A stretch of DNA of 64,000 nucleotides from Bacillota bacterium (GCA_023406895.1 JAEXTV010000021.1:124001-188000), one strand, 5' to 3'. Counted from the stretch's first letter, positions 8,997-18,023 are shown. Made by a program: numbers and translations. Notes: generated by a model from the sequence alone, not told the origin.

Positions 8997-9161
8997 ATGG
9001 ACAACATGCAAGACAACCAAAACTGCAGGAACAATCAGAACAACAGGCAGAACGATCAGAGGAACAACCAGAACAACAGGCAGAACGACCAGAGAAATAA
9101 TCAGAAAAACCGGCAGAATGACCAGAGAAACAACCAGAATAATCGCCAGAACGACCGTTAA
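8997..9161 (+). CDS. tiny Asn/Gln/Arg-rich tandem-repeat protein
   Basis: A 54-residue protein made almost wholly of an 11-residue unit NNQNNRQNDQR repeated nearly four times after a short head (MDNMQDNQNCR). There is one Cys and no hydrophobic core, so it is probably disordered. AAAGGAG lies 8 bases before the ATG, and a hairpin terminator follows, so it looks like a real transcription unit. An ATG 7 codons upstream lacks such a site. Location between coat genes and a manganese catalase suggests a coat or crosslinking substrate, but that is inference. Confidence 0.6.
   Translation: MDNMQDNQNCRNNQNNRQNDQRNNQNNRQNDQRNNQKNRQNDQRNNQNNRQNDR
9030..9158 (+). repeat. 33-base tandem repeat inside the small Asn/Gln-rich gene
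   Basis: Nearly four copies of a 33-base unit encode NNQNNRQNDQR. Copies differ mainly at third codon positions (CAG/CAG, GAT/GAC, AGG/CGG), which indicates that selection keeps the peptide repeat. Confidence 0.85.
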
Positions 9162-9186
9162 AACAGCAATTTTCAATGCAAATTTT

Positions 9187-9221
9187 TGGGATGTTGCAAC
9201 ACGCAACATCCCGCTGTTTTA
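9187..9221. terminator. hairpin terminator between convergent genes
   Basis: A perfect ten-base stem GGGATGTTGC/GCAACATCCC with an AACAC loop lies between the small repeat gene and the minus-strand manganese catalase. The T run on the plus side is short and interrupted (CGCTGTTTT). Confidence 0.7.
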
Positions 9222-9890
9222 ATTGGGGTTGGTAAACTGCGGAGGCTGAGGATTGCTCGGCGCAAAATACTGCCCGCCTGGTGATGACAGGTCAAAATAG
9301 AGCTTCGAATCCCCCGTGACACCCCAGTCTTTAAGCGAACCGGTGTCTTTAACGCGGTTAAACGCTTCACGGAACATCGTATTATGCGCTTCTTCACGGT
9401 TCAGCAGAAAATCGATGGTTTCCCGCACACCTTTATCGTTAATCTGCCGATACAGATATTGATAAACAACTTTGGCACGTTCTTCTGCGGCAATATCAGA
9501 CAAAATGTCTGCTGCGAGATCACCTGTGGATTCAATATACGCGCCCGTCCATGGATATCCAGATGCATTGGTCAGCCCAGGAACCAAGCCGGTTTGTACA
9601 TGAGCCTGAATATTACCGATATCCGCATTGGCCGCGTCTATCGTATGTCCGTTAAGCAGGTTAACGGTTGTTGCCACCATCTCCATATGACTGAGTTCTT
9701 CCGAAGCGACGTCAAGAAACAGATCTTTGATCTGCGGGTCGTTAATGCGAAAGCTTTGGGACATATACTGCATCGCGGCTTTGAGCTCGCCGTGAGCGCC
9801 GCCAAGCTGTTCCTGCATCATCGCCGCGTAATTCGGATTCGGCGCATCCACCTTGACGGGGAAAAGCATCTGTTTTTCGTGTTTGAACAT
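9219..9890 (-). CDS. manganese catalase family protein
   Basis: A 223-residue di-manganese ferritin-like protein, longer than CotJC and related to it: GELKAAMQYMSQSF, ASEELSHMEMVATT, DIAAEERAKVVYQYLY and NREEAHNTMFREAF provide the Glu/His ligands. A C-terminal Pro/Gly/Asn tail (SSPGGQYFAPSNPQPPQF) is typical of full manganese catalases. Expected to break down hydrogen peroxide; it may act in spores or as an oxygen-defence enzyme in this anaerobe. GGAGG lies about 8 bases before the ATG. It stands alone. Confidence 0.88.
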   Translation of the reverse strand: MFKHEKQMLFPVKVDAPNPNYAAMMQEQLGGAHGELKAAMQYMSQSFRINDPQIKDLFLDVASEELSHMEMVATTVNLLNGHTIDAANADIGNIQAHVQTGLVPGLTNASGYPWTGAYIESTGDLAADILSDIAAEERAKVVYQYLYRQINDKGVRETIDFLLNREEAHNTMFREAFNRVKDTGSLKDWGVTGDSKLYFDLSSPGGQYFAPSNPQPPQFTNPN

Positions 9891-10582
9891 GAAATATCCT
9901 CCGTTTTATTGATTCAATTTTTAGTGTCTTCAAAAAGAAACGTTTGTATGCTGATTATTTTGCCATTGTTAAAAACTGCGCAGAAATGTGAAAACAATCT
10001 CAATTATCTCAAGATTCATGCGTAAGAAGATAGTGGATTTTTTAGTTTGTTTCCTAATGCTCTTCTTTGTGCCAGTGATGACTTATTTCATTCAAGATGG
10101 CAATAATTATAAACGCGCCGGCTAATAAACCCGGATTCATTCCGAATTAAAACAATTTTGTCGCCAAGATAACCAACATGTAAAAAAACAAAAATCGTCA
10201 ATCGAGATTGACGGCTGCAGAATGCAAAAAAGTTTCTTGTGTTATTGCTATGGAAAATAGCTTTTTCGGTCATCCAGTCTACTATGGAGTTACTTTGCTA
10301 CACTCGTTAACTGGAAGTGGAAAGAATGACGGCTAACCTATGATGATTCCGTTGTATCGATAAGCGATTGACGACGCAGTATACTGGATTTCATATTTAA
10401 AGCGTTTTACCATGGGATGCATACGTTACTGCGCTCCTCAGCATGTTATAAGCCAACGTGGATTGACGGCTGATTTCATGCTTTTTCACCGTCGTCGTGA
10501 ACGAACATTGCAATGCGGCGGCGCAGAGGATTGTATGATTAATCCGGGTATGACCCATAGCCATGAAAGCCATCGTTGTTTA
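9891..10582. other. intergenic stretch of about 690 bases, no gene supported
   Basis: No open frame here has both a ribosome binding site and a recognisable motif. The promoter of the manganese catalase gene must lie in the first part. The rest sits downstream of the minus-strand XdhC-like gene, and I see no clear terminator for that operon. Confidence 0.4.
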
Positions 10583-11365
10583 TCAACGAGATTTCATGTG
10601 CGCGAGCGTGCCGTCGTTTTTCACGAGCAGTATTTCGCTGATGATGCTGAGTGCCACCTCAGCGGGCTGTCCGCCGCCCAGCGCGAGCCCGATGGGGGAA
10701 TAGACGGAGTCGAGCAGCTCCTGTGAAATGCCCTTTTCGAGCAGATTGCTCATCATCACCTTCACCTTGTTGCGGCTGCCGATCACGCCGATGTAGCGCG
10801 GCATTTTTTGTATGAGATGATAGAGAGCGATTTCATCGCATTTATGCCCGCGCGTCGCAATCACGACATACGTGGATTCGGGCGCAAACGCAAGCTTTTC
10901 GCATTCGTCGCCGATATCGCCGACGATCACGGCTTTGGCTTCCGGATAATGCTGAGGCGCAGCCACATCGGCCCTATCGTCAATCGTCACCACGTCATAA
11001 CCCAAAATGCGGGCATACTGATAAACGGCATGCCCGACATGCCCCGCACCGATAAGCACGATCAGGGTGGGCGGGGTGTAAACCTTGATGAATATCTCCA
11101 CCTGGCCGCCGCATTCCATGCCGAGATCTTTTTTTAGATCGAACGAAACGGACTGGCTTAAGCCGCGGCTGATGCTTTCCTTGGCTTTTTCGATGGAGAC
11201 ATATTCAAGATTACCGCCGCCGACTGTCCCGCCGATGCTTCCCGACGCATCCACAAGCATATCCTTACCGACTTCCGCAGGTGTGGAACCGCAGGCGGCT
11301 GTGACCGTTACGAGAGCGACTGTTTTGTTTTGCTTAATCAGTTCGGGTATGCGTTCAATTAGCAT
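10583..11365 (-). CDS. XdhC/CoxI family molybdenum hydroxylase maturation factor
   Basis: A 260-residue protein with the XdhC N-terminal segment (ALVTVTAACGSTPAEVGKDML, GGTVGGGNLEY) and a Rossmann-type C-terminal domain (LIVLIGAGHVGHAVYQYA, YIGVIGSRNKV, GLALGGGQPAEVALSI). Family members bind the molybdenum cofactor and help load it, sulfurated or otherwise modified, into xanthine dehydrogenases. The chosen ATG follows AAAGGAGA and overlaps the end of yqeB by a few bases. It is the last gene of the minus-strand yqeC-yqeB-xdhC-like operon, divergent from the purine operon it presumably serves. Confidence 0.88.
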   Translation of the reverse strand: MLIERIPELIKQNKTVALVTVTAACGSTPAEVGKDMLVDASGSIGGTVGGGNLEYVSIEKAKESISRGLSQSVSFDLKKDLGMECGGQVEIFIKVYTPPTLIVLIGAGHVGHAVYQYARILGYDVVTIDDRADVAAPQHYPEAKAVIVGDIGDECEKLAFAPESTYVVIATRGHKCDEIALYHLIQKMPRYIGVIGSRNKVKVMMSNLLEKGISQELLDSVYSPIGLALGGGQPAEVALSIISEILLVKNDGTLAHMKSR

Positions 11366-12165
11366 GATCTGTCTCCTTTTAATAAATGGTTGATGGCAAA
11401 AAGCGTGCCGAAGCCGATCATGCGCGCTTTGTCGGAAATCGAAAAGCAATGATCGTAAACATCACGCGGATCAACATCCGCGGTTTTAAAGCCTTGCGTC
11501 ACCTCATAGCCGTCGCGGATCATGCCGCGCAGTATACCGGCTATTTTTGATTTCACGGGCGCGCCGTCCACATCGGCGATGATCTCATCGGCCTGCACAT
11601 GATCGCCGATTTGTTTATGACAGCTTATGATGCCGGCTTTGGGCGCATAAATCACGCGTTCGTGTGAGTAGCCGCCGATCATGCCCGGGACGCCGGTATT
11701 GGGCTTGGCGCAGCCGTTCAATATCATGCGCCCCAATTCATGCCCGCGTGCGGTTTCCACCACCGCTTGGACATCCCCTCCGGCACAAAAACCCGGTCCG
11801 AGCCCGATCACGATGGGGGCCATCGTCTTGGTTGTCCCGAGATTTTTTTTGGCGATAATCGCGTCCACAACGATATTCGGCTTTATTTCATTTATAATAT
11901 CGCTTTTGGGGTCAACAAGAACCGGAACATAGCCCAGATTGAATGCTTTGACGATATCGGCTTCATTGTCGCAGCGGGCTGCCGTGATGTCTTCAACCGT
12001 GGCTATGCCGTCGTAAACCGCTTCGCTCAGTGCCACCGTTCGCCGGATGGCCGTCGGTTTTTCGATTTCCGTCGCAATCACCGAAAACCCAAAGTGCTTG
12101 AGTATATATATCACACCGGTGGCCAAATCGCCCGCGCCCCGGACGACGACGAATTTCCCTTTCAT
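11359..12165 (-). CDS. yqeB: selenium-dependent molybdenum hydroxylase system protein YqeB (EF2563 family)
   Basis: A 268-residue protein with VVRGAGDLATGVIYILKHFG (nucleotide-binding turn), PIVIGLGPGFCAGGDVQAVVE and a biotinyl/lipoyl-like C-terminal part (GIISCHKQIGDHVQADEIIADVDGAPV). It belongs to the family found wherever selenium-dependent molybdenum hydroxylases are encoded. The biochemical step is not firmly established. Its ATG overlaps the yqeC stop (ATGA) and follows GGAAGGAA. Confidence 0.9.
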   Translation of the reverse strand: MKGKFVVVRGAGDLATGVIYILKHFGFSVIATEIEKPTAIRRTVALSEAVYDGIATVEDITAARCDNEADIVKAFNLGYVPVLVDPKSDIINEIKPNIVVDAIIAKKNLGTTKTMAPIVIGLGPGFCAGGDVQAVVETARGHELGRMILNGCAKPNTGVPGMIGGYSHERVIYAPKAGIISCHKQIGDHVQADEIIADVDGAPVKSKIAGILRGMIRDGYEVTQGFKTADVDPRDVYDHCFSISDKARMIGFGTLFAINHLLKGDRSC

Positions 12166-12854
12166 AGGTTTCCTTCCATATAATCCGCGAATACGGGGAA
12201 CCAGTTTGTTTCACGGCTGGTCGTTAATATCGTCACCGGCACGTTTTGAGTCATGGCCTTGATTTCATCGATGTCGGCTCTGCCGATGAAATCGGATTTA
12301 TTGAGAAAGACAATTCTTTTTGAATGCACCGGCGCCCCCTTAAAAAGGCCGTTGGTATGAACGATCAAACGTATCAGATGCTGCGTTGTGATGATATCGC
12401 CAAGCTGCGAAGCAGTAATATCGGCGAAAAGCGGTGCGCGGTGCACCCATTCATCGCCGAGGGGTTTCCCAAGGCAATCGAGCCCGATCACGCCGATGAC
12501 GATATCGGTATGAAGCGGGTAGACAGGCTCTGTATCGTTAGGGGCTTTGGCCGGTTTACCGGCAGCGCCGTCCGCTTCCACAATAATGTGATCGAAAAAG
12601 GGAGGTATCTGTGCAATGTCGTCAGGCGTATAGCCTTGCAGCTTACAATTGTTTAGAGCGGTTTTTGCCGCCGTGACAAATAGTCCGTTTGCCGGAATGC
12701 CTGACGCAGGACCGATATAAACGCTTCCGTCTTCGGGAGGATAGAATTTTGTGGTGGTTGTAAATAAAACCCGTCGTCCCAAGCGTGAAAGCTCATATGT
12801 TATTTTCCGGCCCACTGTGGTTTTGCCGCCTGCCCCGGTTAAAGCGATGATCAT
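12162..12854 (-). CDS. yqeC: selenium-dependent hydroxylase accessory protein YqeC
   Basis: A 230-residue P-loop protein: MIIALTGAGGKTTVGRKI is a Walker A, IIVEADGAAGKP a Walker B-like segment, and FLNKSDFIG a GTPase-like NKxD. YqeC proteins co-occur with selenium-dependent molybdenum hydroxylases and are thought to act in their cofactor maturation. The ATG leading straight into the P-loop was chosen; an upstream in-frame start would add a polar leader with no ribosome binding site. First gene of the minus-strand accessory operon. Confidence 0.88.
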   Translation of the reverse strand: MIIALTGAGGKTTVGRKITYELSRLGRRVLFTTTTKFYPPEDGSVYIGPASGIPANGLFVTAAKTALNNCKLQGYTPDDIAQIPPFFDHIIVEADGAAGKPAKAPNDTEPVYPLHTDIVIGVIGLDCLGKPLGDEWVHRAPLFADITASQLGDIITTQHLIRLIVHTNGLFKGAPVHSKRIVFLNKSDFIGRADIDEIKAMTQNVPVTILTTSRETNWFPVFADYMEGNL

Positions 12855-12963
12855 AAACCATTGCCGCCCTTGGTTCGTGTTTTTTTTATTGTAGACCATA
12901 CAAGGATAAATGACAATAAAGACGTTTGTCTGATCTTTTGGTAAAAGTATGTCATTTAATATG

Positions 12964-12992
12964 TTGACAAAGGCATCATGACATGCTACATT
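12964..12992 (+). promoter_or_regulatory. sigma-A type promoter of the purine operon
   Basis: A perfect -35 TTGACA and a -10 TACATT (4 of 6) are separated by exactly 17 bases. Transcription would start near 12999 and give a leader of about 160 bases before ygeY. The gap also holds the promoter of the divergent yqeC operon, which I could not place. Confidence 0.7.
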
Positions 12993-13102
12993 TTAAGTAT
13001 AAAAAATTAATTAGGTATTAAAAATATTTTTGTATTATGATCATTTTTTACAAAACTGTAGAAAAGAATGAAATGCGGAGATACTATTCAAATGCAGGAG
13101 AT

Positions 13103-13131
13103 AAGGCAATGTGTTCTCATTGCCTTTTTAA
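13103..13131 (+). terminator. intrinsic terminator in the ygeY leader (candidate attenuator)
   Basis: Nine-base perfect stem AAGGCAATG/CATTGCCTT with a TGTTCT loop and a T run ends about 30 bases before the ygeY ATG and about 105 bases after the predicted transcription start. No plus-strand gene lies upstream, because the neighbour is divergent. The terminator therefore probably controls read-through into the purine operon. The leader just before it has the near-repeat AATGCGGAGATA / AATGCAGGAGATA. Confidence 0.65.
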
Positions 13132-13158
13132 AATTGTATGAACGTGAGGAGTGGAAAC

Positions 13159-14358
13159 ATGGATTTTTCGTTGATTAAACAAAAGGCGGCTGATTACGAA
13201 CAGCAAATGACAAAGTTTTTGAGGGATTTGATTGCGATTCCCGGAGAAAGCGCAGGCGAAGAAAAAGTCGTTCAGCGCATCAAACAGGAGATGACGGAAG
13301 TCGGCTTTGACAAAGTCGAGATTGACCCGATGGGCAACATACTCGGAACGATGGGCGACGGGGACAAGATCATTGCCTACGACGCGCATATCGATACGGT
13401 TGGCATCGGCAATATCGATAACTGGCAGTTCGACCCTTATGCCGGCTACGAAACCGATGAGGAAATCGGCGGCAGAGGCGCTTCTGACCAGCTTGGCGGC
13501 ATTGTGAGCGCGGTTTACGGCGCGAAAATCATGAAGGATCTGGGGCTGCTTGCGGGCTACAAAGTGCTCGTCACGGGTACGGTGCAGGAGGAAGACTGCG
13601 ACGGACTCTGCTGGCAGTACATCATCAATGAGGATAAGGTTCGCCCCGAATTTGTGGTGATCACCGAACCGACAGACGGCAACATCTACAGAGGCCAGCG
13701 CGGCCGCATGGAAATTCGCGTTGACGTGAAGGGCATCTCATGCCACGGCAGCGCGCCCGAGCGCGGTGACAATGCGATCTATAAAATGGCGGAGATCATC
13801 TCGGAAGTGAAGGAGCTTAATAACCGCCTTCGCGATGACAAGTTTCTCGGCAAGGGCACGCTGGCTGTGTCTGAAATCTTCTTCACGTCGCCGTCGCGGT
13901 GCGCTGTGGCTGACAGCTGCGCGATATCGATTGACAGGCGGCTGACGGACGGAGAGACGTATGACTCGGCTCTCGAAGAAATCAGAGCGCTGCCCGCTGT
14001 GAAGAAGCACAACGCCGTCGTTTCCATGTATAAATACGACAGGCCGGCCTACACGGGCCTTGTGTATCCAACCGACTGCTTCTTCCCGACATGGGTGTCT
14101 CCGGAGGATCACATCACCACACAGTCGATAGTGGAAGCGTACGAAGGCATGTTCGGTACACCCAAGGTGGACAAATGGACATTCTCCACAAACGGCGTAT
14201 CCATCATGGGCCGTTACGGCATTCCGTGCATCGGCTTTGGGCCCGGAAAAGAAGCGCAGGCTCATGCGCCCAACGAGAAAACATGGAAGGCCGATCTCGT
14301 GAAGTGTGCCGCTGTGTACGCGGCGCTGCCCGAGTGCTACCGTAAAAGAGACAAATAA
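13159..14358 (+). CDS. ygeY: YgeY family selenium-metabolism-linked M20 hydrolase
   Basis: A 399-residue M20-type zinc hydrolase: AYDAHIDTVG (metal His/Asp), GASDQLGGIVSAVYG (bridging Asp), VQEEDCDG (general base Glu region), EPTDGNIYRGQRGRMEI and the dimerisation lid GISCHGSAPERGDNAIYKM. YgeY is part of the anaerobic purine/urate degradation gene set, where it is placed among the steps cleaving amide or carbamoyl intermediates; its exact substrate is not fixed by sequence. GTGAGGAG precedes the ATG. An upstream in-frame ATG overlaps the leader terminator region and was rejected. First gene of the long purine operon. Confidence 0.9.
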   Translation: MDFSLIKQKAADYEQQMTKFLRDLIAIPGESAGEEKVVQRIKQEMTEVGFDKVEIDPMGNILGTMGDGDKIIAYDAHIDTVGIGNIDNWQFDPYAGYETDEEIGGRGASDQLGGIVSAVYGAKIMKDLGLLAGYKVLVTGTVQEEDCDGLCWQYIINEDKVRPEFVVITEPTDGNIYRGQRGRMEIRVDVKGISCHGSAPERGDNAIYKMAEIISEVKELNNRLRDDKFLGKGTLAVSEIFFTSPSRCAVADSCAISIDRRLTDGETYDSALEEIRALPAVKKHNAVVSMYKYDRPAYTGLVYPTDCFFPTWVSPEDHITTQSIVEAYEGMFGTPKVDKWTFSTNGVSIMGRYGIPCIGFGPGKEAQAHAPNEKTWKADLVKCAAVYAALPECYRKRDK

Positions 14359-14382
14359 ATAATTTGAGAGGAATATAGATAT

Positions 14383-15576
14383 ATGAGCGATATGAACAAA
14401 ATGCTGGAGAAACTGGCAACACTGAATTTAAAAGACATGTACTTGAACGACTTTTTCCTGACTTGGGAAAAGACGGACGACGAAATTCAGGGCGTTTTTC
14501 AGGTGGCTGAGCTGCTTCGTAAAATGCGCGAAAACAACATTTCTTCCAAGATATTTGACAGCGGCCTGGGAATTTCGCTGTTCAGGGATAATTCCACACG
14601 CACACGCTTCAGCTTCGCGAGCGCCTGCAACCTTTTGGGACTCACCGTTCAGGATCTGGACGAAGGCAAATCGCAGATTGCTCACGGCGAAACGGTGAGA
14701 GAAACAGCCAACATGATTTCGTTCATGGCAGACGTGATTGGCATACGTGACGATATGTATATCGGCAAAGGCAACACGTATATGCGCGAGGTATCGGGCT
14801 TTGTGAAACAGGGCTATGACGACGGCGTGCTTGAGCAGCGCCCCACGCTTGTGAACCTTCAGTGCGATATCGACCACCCGACACAGTCGATGGCGGATAT
14901 GCTGCACATCATCAAGGAGTTCGGCGGTGTGGAGAACCTCAAAGGCAAGAAGATTGCGATGACATGGGCTTATTCTCCGTCTTACGGCAAGCCGCTGTCG
15001 GTGCCGCAGGGTGTGATCGGCCTCATGACGCGCTTTGGCATGGACGTAACTCTCGCACATCCGGAAGGCTATGAAGTGATGAGCGAGGTGGAAGAGGTTG
15101 CGAAGAAAAACGCGGCGGCCAGCGGCGGCAGCTTCACAAAAACAAACAGCATGAAAGAAGCGTTCAAGGATGCCGATATCGTGTATCCGAAGAGCTGGGC
15201 CCCGTATGCGGCCATGGAGAAGAGAACCGTGATGTACGGCAACAACGATTTCGACGGCATCAAGACGCTCGAGAAAGAGCTGCTTGCACAGAACGCACAG
15301 CATAAGGACTGGGAATGCACTGAAGAGATGATGAGCCTTACAAAAGATAAAAAGGCGCTCTATCTGCACTGTCTTCCTGCCGATATCACCGGTGTTTCGT
15401 GTGCAGAGGGCGAGGTGGCTGCAAGCGTTTTCGACAGGTACAGAGAGCCGTTATATAAGGAAGCGGGCAACAAGCCGTATATCATTGCAGCGATGATCCT
15501 TTTGAGCAAGGTAAAGGATCCGGCTGCCGTGCTCAAAGGCTTGATCGATAGAAAAGCACCGAGATGGATAGGATGA
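14383..15576 (+). CDS. ygeW: knotted carbamoyltransferase YgeW
   Basis: A 397-residue member of the aspartate/ornithine carbamoyltransferase superfamily. The carbamoyl phosphate loop is FRDNSTRTRFSFASACNLLG (family STRTR). HPTQSMADMLHI, AMTWAYSPSYGKPLSVPQG and LHCLPADITG (family HCLP) follow. YgeW replaces DxxSR-type substrate loops and in purine clusters is thought to phosphorolyse a carbamoylated intermediate (2,3-diaminopropionate or related ureido acid), giving carbamoyl phosphate for the next gene, carbamate kinase. It follows ygeY by about 25 bases, with GAGGAA upstream. Confidence 0.92.
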   Translation: MSDMNKMLEKLATLNLKDMYLNDFFLTWEKTDDEIQGVFQVAELLRKMRENNISSKIFDSGLGISLFRDNSTRTRFSFASACNLLGLTVQDLDEGKSQIAHGETVRETANMISFMADVIGIRDDMYIGKGNTYMREVSGFVKQGYDDGVLEQRPTLVNLQCDIDHPTQSMADMLHIIKEFGGVENLKGKKIAMTWAYSPSYGKPLSVPQGVIGLMTRFGMDVTLAHPEGYEVMSEVEEVAKKNAAASGGSFTKTNSMKEAFKDADIVYPKSWAPYAAMEKRTVMYGNNDFDGIKTLEKELLAQNAQHKDWECTEEMMSLTKDKKALYLHCLPADITGVSCAEGEVAASVFDRYREPLYKEAGNKPYIIAAMILLSKVKDPAAVLKGLIDRKAPRWIG

Positions 15577-15583
15577 TTTTAAC

Positions 15584-16510
15584 GTGAATAAAAGAATTGT
15601 CATTGCCCTTGGCGGCAACGCGCTCGGACAAAACCTATCGGAACAGATGGTCGCCGTGAGAAATACGAGCAAGAAAATTGTCGAGCTCGTCAAGGAAGGC
15701 TATCAGGTGGTCATCACACACGGCAATGGCCCGCAGGTGGGCCTCGTGACCGACTGTTTCGATACCTACAAAATCGATCACGACATCGATGATTTTACCA
15801 TGTCCGTCTGCGTCAGCATCACTCAGGGGTACATCGGGTATGATCTGCAGAATATGCTGCGCGAGGAGCTGCTCAATCAGGGGCTTTCCATTCCTGTTTC
15901 CACAGTGATCACTCAGGTGATTGTGAACCCGGATGACCCGGCATTTCAGGAGCCGACCAAGCCGATCGGCCTGTATCTCACGGAAGAACAGGCCGAAAAG
16001 CGCCGCAGCATGGGGGAGACAATCGCGGAGTTTCCGCAAGGCTACCGACAGGTGGTCGCGTCGCCCGAGCCGCAGCACATTGTGGAATACGAAACGATTC
16101 ATACGCTGCTCGATGCGGGACAGGTGGTGATCGCGTGCGGCGGCGGCGGCATTCCCGTGAAGGAAATCGGCAACAGGCTCAAAGGTGTTGAAGCGATCAT
16201 CGATAAGGATTACACGAGCGCCAAGCTCGCCAAATTGATCGATGCCGATTATTTTGTTATACTGACAGCGGTGGAAAAAGTCGCGCTGAACTTCGGCAAG
16301 GAAAACGAGCAGTGGCTCGACAGCTTAACCTGCACGGATGCGCAAAAGTATATCGAAGAAGGGCAGTTCGGCAAAGGCTCGATGCTGCCCAAGGTGAAAG
16401 CGGCCATGCGCGTTGTTGCGGACAAACCGTCGTGCAAAGCGCTGATTACGTCGCTTGAAGGGCTGATTGACGGGATTAACGGCAAAACCGGCACCGTGAT
16501 ATTGCCTTAA
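15584..16510 (+). CDS. arcC: carbamate kinase
   Basis: A 308-residue amino-acid-kinase-fold enzyme: IALGGNALGQN at the N-terminus, ITHGNGPQVGLV, VIACGGGGIPV and EGVEAIIDKDYTSAKLA-type segments, and the end SLEGLIDGINGKTGTVI. It converts carbamoyl phosphate and ADP to ATP, carbon dioxide and ammonia, so this is the energy-yielding step of the pathway. Starts with GTG eight bases after ygeW; the ribosome binding site is weak, suggesting translational coupling. E. coli calls the paralogue in its purine cluster yqeA. Confidence 0.93.
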   Translation: MNKRIVIALGGNALGQNLSEQMVAVRNTSKKIVELVKEGYQVVITHGNGPQVGLVTDCFDTYKIDHDIDDFTMSVCVSITQGYIGYDLQNMLREELLNQGLSIPVSTVITQVIVNPDDPAFQEPTKPIGLYLTEEQAEKRRSMGETIAEFPQGYRQVVASPEPQHIVEYETIHTLLDAGQVVIACGGGGIPVKEIGNRLKGVEAIIDKDYTSAKLAKLIDADYFVILTAVEKVALNFGKENEQWLDSLTCTDAQKYIEEGQFGKGSMLPKVKAAMRVVADKPSCKALITSLEGLIDGINGKTGTVILP

Positions 16511-16677
16511 ACGTAAGTATATCGGTACGTTGGGCAGAAAGCCGATGGCGCGCTTTGCAGTGCTGATGTCGTTAGAAACAGTGCGGCATACCTCCATTTT
16601 GTTCATGCAAAACACGGCTACAGCGCGTACCGACACTGTTTACAGTCATTGTTAATCAATGCGAGAGAGGAAAAGCT

Positions 16678-18003
16678 ATGATATTGATTGGAAATGGTTT
16701 GCTCATCACGCAAAATGACGCATGCCCGCTGGTCGCGGACGGATGCGTGGCGGTGGACGGCAGCGAGATTGCTGATTTCGGCACCACACAGGATATGAAG
16801 CAAAAATATTCATCCTCTTCGTTTTACGACGCAGCCGGGCGCGTGATCATGCCGGGACTGATCAATACGCACGGCCATATCTACAGCGCGTTTGCGCGCG
16901 GCATGATATTAGAAGACAGCAAAGTCTCGAAGAACTTCACACAGATACTCGAAAACCTCTGGTGGCGGCTCGACAGGGCACTTGATCTGCCGGAGATTGA
17001 ATACAGCGCGTATGCCACGTATATCGACGGCATTAAAAACGGTGTCACCACGGTGTACGATCATCACGCGAGCGCCGGGCATGTGCCGGACAGTCTGATG
17101 ACGATCGCCGGGGTCGCGAAGAAGCTCGGTGTACGTACGTCACTCTGCTACGAGGTGTCTGACCGTGACGGTCAGGAAATCGCCGATCAGGGCATCAAAG
17201 AAAACGCGAACTTTATCAAATACGCGAACGCGCAAAAAAGCGACATGGTCAAGGGGCTTTTTGGCCTGCACGCGTCGTTTACGCTGAGCGATGAAACGCT
17301 GGAGAAATGCGTAGCGGCTGCCAACGGTGCGGGGTTCCACGTACACGCGGCGGAAGGCATAGACGACCTTTACGACAATCTGAAGAAATACGGCAAGCGC
17401 GTGGTGGAACGTCTCTTTGACGCGAAAATACTCGGGCCGCAAACGCTCGCGATTCATGCCATTCACATCAACGCACGTGAAATGGATATTTTGCGGCACA
17501 CCGATACCATGGTGGTGCACAACCCCGAAAGCAACATGGGCAATGCGGTCGGATGCTCGGCGGTGCTGCAGATGATGGACAAAGGCATACTCTTAGGGCT
17601 CGGCACCGACGGCTACACCACCGACATGCTCGAATCGTTCAAGGTGGCCAATATTCTGCATAAGCACAACATGGGAGACCCGAGCGTGGCCTGGGGCGAA
17701 ACGGCACAGATGCTGCTGAGAAACAATCCGAAAATCTGCGCGCGGCATTTTGATAAGCCACTCGGCATTATTGACAAAGGCGCACTGGCCGACGTGATCG
17801 TGGTGGATTATGAAGCGCCGACGCCGATAAGCGCTGACAACATCGCTTCGCATATCCTTTTTGGCATGTCAGGCCGCAGTGTGGTTTCCACCATGATCAA
17901 CGGTGAGTTTGTGATGAAGGACCGCGTGCTGCAAACGGCGGACGAGCGTGAGGTAATGGCCAAAGCGCGCGAGACCGCAAGCGATTTCTGGAAACGCGTA
18001 TAA
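16678..18003 (+). CDS. ssnA: putative aminohydrolase SsnA
   Basis: A 441-residue amidohydrolase-superfamily protein close to guanine deaminase and atrazine chlorohydrolase types: MPGLINTHGHIYSAFARG (HxH metal motif), HVHAAEGIDDLYDN, LAIHAIHINAREMD, GLGTDGYTTDMLES (metal Asp). SsnA is a constant member of ygfK/xdh purine clusters and presumably opens or deaminates a purine-derived ring, with no settled substrate. GAGAGGAAAAG lies close before the ATG. It is preceded by a 167-base gap with no clear terminator, so it stays in the operon. Confidence 0.9.
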   Translation: MILIGNGLLITQNDACPLVADGCVAVDGSEIADFGTTQDMKQKYSSSSFYDAAGRVIMPGLINTHGHIYSAFARGMILEDSKVSKNFTQILENLWWRLDRALDLPEIEYSAYATYIDGIKNGVTTVYDHHASAGHVPDSLMTIAGVAKKLGVRTSLCYEVSDRDGQEIADQGIKENANFIKYANAQKSDMVKGLFGLHASFTLSDETLEKCVAAANGAGFHVHAAEGIDDLYDNLKKYGKRVVERLFDAKILGPQTLAIHAIHINAREMDILRHTDTMVVHNPESNMGNAVGCSAVLQMMDKGILLGLGTDGYTTDMLESFKVANILHKHNMGDPSVAWGETAQMLLRNNPKICARHFDKPLGIIDKGALADVIVVDYEAPTPISADNIASHILFGMSGRSVVSTMINGEFVMKDRVLQTADEREVMAKARETASDFWKRV

Positions 18004-18023
18004 CGAAAAAAGGGAGCCCGCTT

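Noticed and set aside
7236..9161. CRISPR-like direct repeats
   Set aside because: The only regular repeats here lie inside a small gene, are contiguous 33-base coding units and have no spacers.
12999..13158. A second purine riboswitch in the ygeY leader
   Set aside because: No three-way junction, CCGTAAA loop or TCTAC segment is present. Only a terminator hairpin and a short direct repeat are seen.
14428..15369. Open frame of 313 codons on the minus strand opposite ygeW
   Set aside because: His- and Arg-rich translation typical of a shadow frame. The plus-strand ygeW is certain.
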